Source: Candidatus Methanoperedens sp. (GTDB lineage: Archaea > Halobacteriota > Methanosarcinia > Methanosarcinales > Methanoperedenaceae). From it: a stretch of DNA of 53,534 bases. Below, piece after piece: positions 8,037 through 15,446 of the stretch. The translations under genes and the position numbers were made by a program. The stretch covers positions 1 to 53,534 of the forward strand of contig JAPMTS010000008.1 in the NCBI GenBank assembly GCA_026552955.1, in the 5' to 3' direction. Within the stretch, counting starts at the first letter, position 1, and every line of letters starts with the position of its first letter. The notes beneath the pieces were generated by a model. That model made no database searches and was not told the origin of the DNA. It saw only the letters and a program-made list of their open reading frames with translations.

Positions 8037-8545
8037 AGCTCCACAACCTCACCTGCAGCAACATCAGGCTTCAATATCCAGAAATGCCCCTTTGCAGTTA
8101 TTATCTTTCTAGCCATTTGTGATTCAAGTCTGTTTTTCAATATCTTCAATTCATTAGAAAGAAAAGAACCTTTGTCGTAAAGTATAATTCCATCATCTAT
8201 TATATCCAGTAAGATAGGGGGATGTTTTTTTATTTCTGCTGACGTGAAGAAAATATCTGACACTAATCCGCTTCTATACGATTTTTGCAGTATTATATAA
8301 GCTTCACTTTTCTTTAGAAATTCATGAATTTCATTAGTTTCCTTTATTCTCATCCCTATATCTTTTGGAAAGGCTTCTGCAACGATCAAAATATCTATAT
8401 CACTATCAGGTTTTGCTTCTTCTCGTGCTACAGACCCAAATAGGCATATAGAGATCAATCTATTAGTGAAATGATTTTTTATTGCCGAACAATATTCTTC
8501 TATTAATTTCTTATATTCTTTTTGCATATGTGGTATTATAATCAT
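8033..8545 (-). CDS. MNT-type minimal nucleotidyltransferase (antitoxin)
   Basis: The nucleotidyltransferase motif ICLFGSVAREEAKPDSDIDILIV carries GS, R and the DxD catalytic pair. In these modules the protein AMPylates its HEPN partner. The frame opens at 8617, but its first residues (MLMIILTIAN) come from an 18-base piece identical to the SagB-like copy D. I therefore prefer the internal ATG at 8545, or 8527, as the true start. The length from there, about 170 residues, is still slightly long for MNT. Confidence 0.75.
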   Translation of the reverse strand: MIIIPHMQKEYKKLIEEYCSAIKNHFTNRLISICLFGSVAREEAKPDSDIDILIVAEAFPKDIGMRIKETNEIHEFLKKSEAYIILQKSYRSGLVSDIFFTSAEIKKHPPILLDIIDDGIILYDKGSFLSNELKILKNRLESQMARKIITAKGHFWILKPDVAAGEVVEL

Positions 8546-8592
8546 GTTTGTATTTACAGCCTCTGGATCAAAACGCCTAATATCCTGATTCG

Positions 8593-8610
8593 CAATTGTA
8601 AGGATGATCA
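8593..8610 (-). pseudogene. SagB-like relic F (18-base piece)
   Basis: These 18 bases are identical to 12623-12640, the start of the membrane anchor in copy D. It is short and could be chance, but it has the same orientation and lies amid the other relics. Confidence 0.35.
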
Positions 8611-8738
8611 TTAACAACGAACTGAACGAACTTTATCGACGTGAGTTCGCAGCAGTTCGGTATTAACGTGATAAATGAGGTTGTTTTGGGATAGATTGCG
8701 CCTGGATTTTTATTTTTTTAATGAAATTGTTATGGATT

Positions 8739-9014
8739 TTATTCCAACCTTTCTATCCAGGAGATCATGTCAAAACCTTTATCAAAAGAATAAATCTGAA
8801 CATTTTCAAAGATATTCAACGTTTCCAGCGCGGCATCGAATCCACCTTTTCTAAGAATGAAATTCACAGATTCAAGGACAATATAATCTGTCACATATGC
8901 TGTTTGGATATCCTCATTGATGAACTTTTTAATAATTTTTGCCGACTGCTTATGCCACTGATCCTTCCTTAATTTAGCTCCTATCCAGACTACACTGTCA
9001 ATGAAAGCTATCAT
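8739..9014 (-). pseudogene. PIN-domain toxin with internal deletion
   Basis: 91 residues. MIAFIDSVVWIGA supplies the first acidic residue and VTDYIVLESVNFI the second. The end YSFDKGFDMISWIERLE is the normal C-terminus of this PIN group. Full PIN proteins have about 130-140 residues. The section with the third acidic residue (usually SxxD) is missing between NIFENVQI and YSFDK, so the nuclease site is incomplete. The reading frame is preserved. Confidence 0.55.
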
Positions 9015-9016
9015 AT

Positions 9017-9265
9017 CATTATGTCATGTTCTTCTAAAAAATTTGTTCTTTCAGTGTCAACAGGTGTCTTAAGCCAGTTTTTCAAATTTCAATTCAAAAT
9101 CATTTTTTTCTTTTATGATTCGCAGCACCTCATCTTCATTTTTAGCCAGAAATTCAAAATTGCATGGACAATAGTTGTGCTTGATATATTTGGATCTCTT
9201 TTGGAAATATGTTCCTGCATAATTCTCCCTGCATTAAAATGGATATCTCTTGTTTTAGTTATCAT
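9017..9265 (-). pseudogene. Antitoxin relic upstream of the PIN gene
   Basis: From ATG 9265 the frame reads MITKTRDIHFNAGRIMQEH and more, then shifts at about 9150 to EFLAKNEDEVLRIIKEKND, and again near the end to LKNWLKTPVDTERTN. At least two frame changes are needed to read an antitoxin of about 80 residues. The last 44 bases recur at 10351-10394, next to another relic. Confidence 0.45.
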
Positions 9266-9397
9266 ATTGTGATATTTTGTTATATTATCTTCGGTATATA
9301 TATGTTAATTCATATGATTTCAATAAAAATTCTTTTACAGCCTAAAATAGCTCCCCACCGCAGCTGCATTCTGTTAAAGTCACTCTGGCACAGATGC

Positions 9398-10247
9398 CTG
9401 ACCTGAGAAATGTCCTGACATCATCGTTTTTTATCTTTTCGAGCCTGTGATCCCTGGTCGCCAGGTCATCATCAGGATTCCTGTTATGGTATCTGAATAC
9501 GCCATCCTGCTTCACGATATAAATATTCCCTGTCAGGTAGAAATCAGCATACCATGAAGGGACTCTCAATCCTCCACGTCCATTGTATGTCATATGTGGA
9601 GTATTCCCATATCCTGCCCAGAGGATCTGGGATAAGTCTTCTAATGAGATGTCCTCTTTTTTGAATTCACTGGAATATTTTAGATCCTGGATAACATCAT
9701 GAATAGAATTATTACCCCTGGTTTTTGGATTGGGCAGTGAACCATCGGATGACCTGACTGCCAATTTATCTGTTACCCCTTCCACATCCATTATCCCGAA
9801 ATAGAGCTTTTCCTGTTTCGGGCAGCTTACTAACTGGGATTTGGTCCCATTCCAAATAGAGACAGATTCAAGGATGGCGAACATGTAAGAAACGCCTGCA
9901 TCAAACCCAGGCTTCCCATCATAGTCCAGAACGAACGCAGCCTCATCACTATTGCCGGATGACCTTTTTGAAAGTGAATTATTACCGGGATCGTAATGGT
10001 ATCTTCCCTGGGGCATCGCGATAGAGATATTTCTTTGATCTGTTACGGGAGCACGTCCTGCTGCCCACAGGACGTTGCTTAACCACTGGTCTGGGGCTTT
10101 TCCCTGTATCCTTCATGATATGATACTCGGCTGTTCAGGGATAGTTCGACTGAATTGCCTGTGATATTTTGTTCGCTTAATAATCTTCCTGCAGATTGAT
10201 TTTCGTAAGAATGATCATAACAACATGATTTCGTTATATCAGGACAT
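9398..10247 (-). pseudogene. SagB/nitroreductase-like relic B
   Basis: The start region reads ATGTCC followed by a TGA stop, and the membrane-anchor segment is mostly deleted. The sequence then matches the family (ENQSAGRLLSEQN, SLNSRVSYHEGY). It shifts frame near 10095, then runs open through QWLSNVLWAAGRAP, MPQGRYHYDP, EKLYFGIMDVEGV, DLSQILWAGYGNTP and RYHNRNPDDDL to FLRS. Beyond about 9398 the sequence is unrelated, so the C-terminal cofactor-binding part is lost. Homology to copy A extends about 20 bases upstream of the start. Confidence 0.75.
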
Positions 10248-10350
10248 GTGGATTTACTCATTGAAACAGTCAAGCATTCATCATGAGAAATGAGGTTGAA
10301 AGAGCATGTTAAATTCCTAATCGATGAATGATGTATGTTCATCTAATTTG

Positions 10351-10394
10351 TTTGTTCTTTCTGTATCAACAGGTGTCTTGAGCCAGTTTTTCAA
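10351..10394 (-). repeat. Duplicate of the antitoxin-relic end
   Basis: These 44 bases are a close copy of 9042-9085 (the LKNWLKTPVDTERTN coding piece). The copy sits between relic B and the BrnT-type TA pair, so duplicated blocks in this region include TA fragments as well as the SagB-like gene. Confidence 0.5.
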
Positions 10395-10423
10395 TAGCAA
10401 CATACATTTGCTGAGAAAAGTCA

Positions 10424-10618
10424 TCACACATGAACAGTAGCCGGCTTTTTTCTTACAAGTGTAGATTTTTGGTCAGCTTTCCCACAATATCTTATCTCAA
10501 CCACGTGACCTTTTACAATTTCCTGCTGTTCCAACTCTGAATCCAATCCTGAGTCACTTTCAATTTGCTTTATGAGCTCTTCTTCATCTTTTGCCGTATA
10601 TTTTCTCATATTAGTCAT
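10424..10618 (-). CDS. Small antitoxin-like protein (BrnA position)
   Basis: A 64-residue charged protein (RKYTAKDEEELIKQIESDSGLDSELEQQEIV). It overlaps the preceding BrnT-like gene by 4 bases. It lacks a clear RHH pattern; the antitoxin role is inferred from position and size. Confidence 0.5.
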   Translation of the reverse strand: MTNMRKYTAKDEEELIKQIESDSGLDSELEQQEIVKGHVVEIRYCGKADQKSTLVRKKPATVHV

Positions 10619-10926
10619 ATCTTTGTCTTTTTTCTATATAGATTCTTCTTACTATCTGGCGCATCAAACGCCGTTATTAATAGCAATTCATTAGTTCCTA
10701 AGGGTTCCAAAATCACTATTAATACCCGGCCATACGATTCGCCAAGGATGAGATATCTTATAATTCCACTAACGTTGATTCTGGTAGGGATAAAATATCC
10801 TTCAAGAACGTTATGCACTTCGGATAAACTCACCTTATGCGGTGCGATATGATCAAGCGTGTTCTCACCATATACAAGCTTAACATTATTCCAATTTACC
10901 ATTTGTTTACTCTTTATTGTCTGCAA
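10615..10926 (-). CDS. BrnT-like / DUF4258-type toxin
   Basis: A 103-residue protein. DHIAPHKVSLSEVHNVLEGY, then IRYLILGESYGRVLIVILEP, LLLITAFDAPDSKKNLYRKK follows the layout of BrnT-type RNase toxins: an N-terminal helix with the valine-rich VSLSEVHNVL, a YLILG strand and the C-terminal ITA...YRKK. It is likely the toxin of a type II module with the following gene. Confidence 0.6.
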   Translation of the reverse strand: MQTIKSKQMVNWNNVKLVYGENTLDHIAPHKVSLSEVHNVLEGYFIPTRINVSGIIRYLILGESYGRVLIVILEPLGTNELLLITAFDAPDSKKNLYRKKTKI

Positions 10927-10929
10927 TTT

Positions 10930-11322
10930 TTATTCAATGTTATATCCTATCGACACAATTGCCAGAGGCACATCAACCGCTTTAATCCCTGTAAACTCGC
11001 GCACATTTTTTCTCTCATCATCACTCAAATCCCCCGTAAACCAGCTCCCCACACCCATCGCCGACCCCTGCAGCAGTATATTCCCTGCAACAAATCCTGC
11101 CTCAAGTCGCGCATACCATTTGTCAATATCATCGTTTTTTATCTTTTCGAGCCTGTGATCCCTGGTCGCCAGGTCTATCAGGGTTCCTGTTATGGTATCT
11201 GAATACACCGCCCTGCTTCACGATGTAAATATTCCCTATCAGGTAGAAATCAGCATACCATGAAGGGACTGTCAATCCTCCACATCCATTATAAGTAACG
11301 TGGGAAGTATTGCCGTATCCTG
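10930..11322 (-). pseudogene. SagB/nitroreductase-like relic C (3' part)
   Basis: It carries the C-terminal part of the family: VPSWYADFYLIGN, RYHNRNP, then a frameshift, RDHRLEKIKNDDI joined to DKWYARLEAGFVAGNILLQ, WFTGDLSDDERKNV and PLAIVSIGYN. Compared with copy D, about 25 codons are missing exactly between two copies of AACGATGATAT. The nitroreductase-type C-terminus is best preserved here. There is no 5' half. Confidence 0.75.
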
Positions 11323-11497
11323 GCAGGAGGGTAAAGATTCAGGATCGTCATTGAAAAACAAACTGGCCAGACAACTATAGATTGTATATTGGAAATTAAA
11401 TGGAACACACTTCTTCTAAGCAGTGGACATAGCGGTTAATTCATCTGAAAATCTCAAAATTAAAGTATGATTTTTATAAATATTTTGACTGCATTCT
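11323..11497. other. Spacer without recognised gene between relics C and D
   Basis: AT-rich spacer with a TATA-like stretch near 11470-11485. I see no gene, and no match to the relic family in it. Confidence 0.4.
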
Positions 11498-12671
11498 TTA
11501 TTTGTTATTAGCATTATACCCTATTGACACAATTGCCAGAGGCACATCATCGCCTTTATCCCCATAAACTCACGCATGTTTTTTATCTCATCATCACTCA
11601 AATCCCCTGTAAACCAGCTCCCAACACCCATCGCCGACCCCTGTAGCACCATTTTCCTGCAACAAATCCCGCCTCAAGTCGCACATACCATTTGTCAATA
11701 TCATCGTTATCCAGGGACAGTATACTATAACACGGCGCATCGGGCAGCCCACTGATATCCGACCTGAGTAATGCCCTGATATCATCGTTTTTTACCTTTT
11801 CGAGCCTGTGATCCCTGGTGGTCAGGTCACCATCAGGATTCCTATTATGGTATCTGAATACGCCGTCCTGCTTCACGATATAAATATTCCCTGTCAGGTA
11901 GTAATCTGCATACCATGAAGGGACTGTCAATCCTCCACGTCCATTGTATGTCATATGTGGCGTATTCCCATATCCTGCCCAGAGGATCTGGGATAAGTCT
12001 TCCAATGAGATGTCCTCTTTTTTGAATTCACTGGAATATTTTAGATCCCGGATAACATCATGAACTGAATTATTACCCCTGGTTCCGGGATCGGGCAGTG
12101 AACCATCGAATGACCTGACAGCCAGTTCATCAGTTAATCCTTCCAAATCCATGATCCCGAAATAGAGCTTTTCCTGTTTGGGGCAGCTTACTAACTGGGA
12201 TTTGGTCCCATTCCACATCGAGACAGATAAGGATGGCGACATGTAAGAAACACCTGCATCAAACTCAGGCTTCCCATCATAGTCCAGAACGAACGCAGCA
12301 TCATCACTATTATCCGATGACCTGTTTGAAAGTGAATTATTATCGGGATCGTAATGGTATCTTCCCTGAGGCATCGTGATATAGATATTTCTTTGATCAT
12401 CAGTTATAGGAGCGCTTCCTGCAGCCCAGAGAACGTTGCTTAACCATGGAGCTTTTCTCTCGTATCCTTCATGGTATGATTCTCTTCTGTTCAGGGAAAG
12501 TTCAATTGAATTGCCTCCGATATTTTGTTCGCTTAATAATCTCCCTGCTGATTGGCTGGCAAAGATAGGATTCAGATTTGCCTTTTTCTGTTGGAAAAAG
12601 TTAAATGATAATATTGCCATCACAATTGTAAGGATGATCAAAAGAACAATAATTTCATTATATCTTAACAT
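11498..12671 (-). pseudogene. SagB/nitroreductase-like gene, copy D (nearly full length, frameshifted)
   Basis: The most complete copy. The preferred ATG is at 12671 (MLRYNEII, matching relic A) rather than the earlier ATG at 12698. It has a membrane anchor (about residues 5-27), then two nitroreductase-like halves: SYHEGYERKAPWLSNVLWAAG with MPQGRYHYDP, and SLEDLSQILWAGYGNTP through AGFVAG. Compared with relic C it lacks one base near 11655 and another near 11560, so the C-terminus is misread (KWCYRGRRWVLG). SagB/ThcOx proteins are FMN oxidoreductases. An anchored extracytoplasmic form is inferred from the single N-terminal helix. Confidence 0.75.
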
Positions 12672-12716
12672 ATGCATTATTATATTGATATCATACAACT
12701 AAAGTTATAACATTTT

Positions 12717-12768
12717 CCCCGCCAGCGGCGGCGCGTCCGCGTGGGGTCTGGGGTCGCACCCCAGCGCC
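12717..12768. repeat. GC-rich REP-like palindromic element, copy 1
   Basis: It opens with CCCCGCCAGCGGCGGCGC, shared exactly with 22393-22410, and closes with a hairpin-forming GGGGTCGCACCCC followed by AGCGC, also shared with the second copy. It is very GC-rich amid AT-rich DNA and non-coding on both strands. Confidence 0.6.
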
Positions 12769-12871
12769 AAAAGGTTGAAAAAGATTGCAAAAACTTAAGA
12801 AAATAATTGGATTTCCAGCCGTTCCACTGTATCAACCGCACCTCTTATCACTTATTCAATTCAGTAACGGT

Positions 12872-13234
12872 CTAAAAAAATTGCTGGATAGTTCGATCCG
12901 GGATATTATAATATTTTTTAATTACACTTATGAAAACGTTTTCCTGGGTGAATTTGCTCATGGAGTATTCATCTTCAAAATCCTCGATCTTTTCAAGATC
13001 CTTAACCACAAGCCGCATCCTGACACTGGAACCCGGGATCTTGAGATGCTTATCGATCCTTGAGAGAACATTAATAAAATACCCGATGCCCTTTGCCCGA
13101 TCTGGACTTAAATTCTTTACCATCCCGCATTCTGTACAGAAAGGATGGGAAATTAAAGCATAAGAATGCTCCCTTACTACATACGGCAGCCAGACTTTCT
13201 CAGTATTTCCGCAATCACGATGATCACATCTCAC
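12872..13234 (-). CDS. Archaeal zinc-ribbon protein of unknown function
   Basis: A 120-residue soluble protein. Cysteine pairs at C3/C8 (CDHRDC) and C33/C36 (CTEC) can bind one zinc. The rest is helical and charged (KGIGYFINVLSRIDKHLKI). I do not recognise the family beyond a zinc-ribbon-like N-terminus. It stands alone, with a 10-bp inverted repeat in its upstream region. Confidence 0.65.
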   Translation of the reverse strand: MRCDHRDCGNTEKVWLPYVVREHSYALISHPFCTECGMVKNLSPDRAKGIGYFINVLSRIDKHLKIPGSSVRMRLVVKDLEKIEDFEDEYSMSKFTQENVFISVIKKYYNIPDRTIQQFF

Positions 13235-13299
13235 GATAATCCCTTCCTACCCACAATATGCAATGCTATTATTTATATTTTATTCAGACTAAATTATAA

Positions 13300-13328
13300 T
13301 TATGATAATCATATAATAATTATCATAA
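13300..13328. promoter_or_regulatory. 10-bp inverted repeat upstream of the zinc-ribbon gene
   Basis: TTATGATAAT and its exact reverse complement are separated by 9 bases. A related half-site (CTATGATAA) follows at about 13331. It lies 66-94 bases upstream of the zinc-ribbon start on the minus strand and could be an operator. A/T-rich palindromes also arise by chance. Confidence 0.35.
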
Positions 13329-13385
13329 GTACTATGATAAAAAGCAGCCATGAATCCCGGTCATCCAAAATATTCTCTTGCTTTA

Positions 13386-13640
13386 TTATTTACTTAAATC
13401 CTTATTTAATATTTTGAATTTCTCGTCAAATCTCCTGTACATATATTGGAAGCCAAGCAATAATGCACTCATATATACCACTGATATGGCCGCAACCAAC
13501 CCGAAATTAAAATCCTTTAGCGCAAATGTAATTATTACAATAAATATGAACAATATTATTAAATAAAATATTGAGCTGAATAAAAGCGCTTTCTTCCAAG
13601 GTTTCATATGGAATTTTAAATCAAGATGTAATTCTATCAT
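13386..13640 (-). CDS. Small two-helix membrane protein
   Basis: 84 residues with two hydrophobic helices (about residues 18-40 and 46-66) and charged ends. Its start overlaps the stop of the M48-like gene by 4 bases, so the two are co-translated and may form a membrane unit. The family is not recognised. Confidence 0.65.
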   Translation of the reverse strand: MIELHLDLKFHMKPWKKALLFSSIFYLIILFIFIVIITFALKDFNFGLVAAISVVYMSALLLGFQYMYRRFDEKFKILNKDLSK

Positions 13641-14482
13641 ACTTTTTCACCTGCGAATATTTGCCTACGGATATCCTTCGATTGATGCGTATTGAATAGA
13701 TATTCAAAAAAGGTTTCTTTTTTAGGGTCAACAATACAAAGATGTCCCAGGGACGAATATCCGGTGACATTGTTGGCTTCAAGAGTTTCGATCGCCGAAA
13801 TGACGGCATCTTTATCTTTACACAGGACTGCAGCCTGTGCATCATGATCTCCCTTTGATGTTGAATAAATCAAAGCAGCAGCAGGCGGCGCAGCCAGTCC
13901 CATGACAAAAAGACCGAACAATTTTGGCGCAGGTTCGTTATAATCCCCAAATCCTGTAAATACAGCTCCCCAGCGGATGGCTGATGCCGCCATGGTCAGA
14001 GCTCCTGCGATCAGGGCAACAATAGTCCTCTTTCGAATATTATCATCTATCTGTACAATATTATGTGCAAGGACAGCCTCAATTTCTTCACTCTTTAATA
14101 GATTGGACAACCGTATTGGAATCACAATAGTAGTCTTTTGCTTATTTTTTCCTATAATAAAACTTCCCGGAAGCTCGGATTCAGTAATAAAAACGGATGG
14201 CACAGGGACACCATATCGTGCGGAAAGCGTCAATATCTTATCCTGGTACAATGGCAGTTCTCCTGCCAGGGCAGGGCGCGCCCTATAAAGAAGCAACATA
14301 CATTTTTCAGCACCACTATATATTATATAAAAAATGCATGACATCAATGATATCAATATCCCTATTAGAGCACCTATAAGTCCAAATAATACTCCTGAAA
14401 TAATGGGAATAATTATTAGAACAATGAAAAATAAATTATTCTTTAATCTGGACATTGGAGAATTCATAGTATTAATACGCAA
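13637..14482 (-). CDS. M48/HtpX-like membrane protein lacking the HExxH motif
   Basis: A 281-residue protein. Two N-terminal membrane helices (about residues 18-55) are followed by ARPALAGELPLYQDKILTLSARYGVPVPSVFI and EEIEAVLAHNIVQIDD, which align with the M48 protease pattern EIEAVLAHEIAH. Here Glu and the second His are Asn and Gln, and the usual third ligand region reads KGDHDAQAAV. The catalytic zinc site is therefore lost although the rest is conserved and open. It is most likely a non-proteolytic homologue. It precedes a small membrane protein. Confidence 0.75.
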   Translation of the reverse strand: MRINTMNSPMSRLKNNLFFIVLIIIPIISGVLFGLIGALIGILISLMSCIFYIIYSGAEKCMLLLYRARPALAGELPLYQDKILTLSARYGVPVPSVFITESELPGSFIIGKNKQKTTIVIPIRLSNLLKSEEIEAVLAHNIVQIDDNIRKRTIVALIAGALTMAASAIRWGAVFTGFGDYNEPAPKLFGLFVMGLAAPPAAALIYSTSKGDHDAQAAVLCKDKDAVISAIETLEANNVTGYSSLGHLCIVDPKKETFFEYLFNTHQSKDIRRQIFAGEKV

Positions 14483-14612
14483 ATTACATATAGTTTATCA
14501 TAATATTATGATTTGCTTCATGTAGATAGTTCATATATATATTGAATCTTATCTTTTTGGAAAATATTCCGATCCTGCAAAAACGGATGAATTCAAAAAT
14601 AATCTCAGCAAT

Positions 14613-15443
14613 ATGACCCAGACCCAGAAACACAACATCCTGATAGTTTTGCTGGTTATGGCTTTTTTTACTGGCGCAACAATTCAATTCAGTGAAGGGT
14701 CTTCATTAATAGGAATTGCATTATTCATTCTTGCCCTTATACTTACAACCCGGATAAAGCTTCAGGGTACATACATCACAAAAAGCTCAAAATTCTATGT
14801 TGTTCTTGGGATATTAATCGTGCTGGCTGATATTGTATATAACCTGAAGGCTTTGAACCAGCTCGGAACACTTGACTCCATGGCATTTTTCATGGGAATA
14901 TCTTTTATGGCATATGGCACAAGCCAGTACAGGCGCATGGGAGAATTCGGTATGTATATGTCAGGAACATTCATTGTCTTCTTCCTCTTTTTTTACTCAT
15001 TTTTACCTTCGTTGAACAATAATTTCATTCATGATTTTGACCATTATCTGGTGCTTATCCCCTCTCTTTTCATCGCAACAGCAATATCGAATATGGATAT
15101 ACACATTGTTGGGATCGAGACAGTTCATTTTAACGGGTTTGAAGATGCTACCGTGGTAATAGGAGGGCCATGTTCTGGACTCTATTCAATGATGCTGCTG
15201 GTAGGTATTATTGTAGGATATGTAAAGATGGAACATCTTACTGATAGGAAAAGAATTTATTTATTGGTATTTACAGCAATAATCATTGCCTATTTTTCCA
15301 ATTTGATAAGGGTTACTATATTATATATTGTGGCTTATAATTATGGCATTGAAAAAATGATGTTTGTCCATGTTTACCTTGGTTGGATAATTTTCATAAT
15401 AATAAGTTTTGGCATAATGACGGTTTTGAACAAACTAAATTGA
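14613..15443 (+). CDS. Archaeosortase/exosortase family protein
   Basis: A 276-residue polytopic membrane protein with about eight helices. The three catalytic residues are visible: Cys187 in GGPCSGLYSM, Arg233 in SNLIRVTILY and His253 in MFVHVYLGW. Archaeosortases cut the C-terminal sorting signal of surface proteins and probably join them to a lipid. A PEF-CTERM substrate lies about 4 kb downstream (19255-19728). The exact type (ArtC-like or other) is not certain from sequence. It converges on the DUF1616 gene with a 3-base gap. Confidence 0.88.
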   Translation: MTQTQKHNILIVLLVMAFFTGATIQFSEGSSLIGIALFILALILTTRIKLQGTYITKSSKFYVVLGILIVLADIVYNLKALNQLGTLDSMAFFMGISFMAYGTSQYRRMGEFGMYMSGTFIVFFLFFYSFLPSLNNNFIHDFDHYLVLIPSLFIATAISNMDIHIVGIETVHFNGFEDATVVIGGPCSGLYSMMLLVGIIVGYVKMEHLTDRKRIYLLVFTAIIIAYFSNLIRVTILYIVAYNYGIEKMMFVHVYLGWIIFIIISFGIMTVLNKLN

Positions 15444-15446
15444 ATG

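Noticed and set aside
12717-12768. Considered as a CRISPR repeat or rho-independent terminator
   Set aside because: There is no array with spacers, the second copy is 10 kb away, and no T-run follows the hairpin.
14484-14687. Minus-strand frame of 67 codons at the 5' end of the archaeosortase gene
   Set aside because: It overlaps the well-supported archaeosortase start and has no family features; it is a shadow frame.
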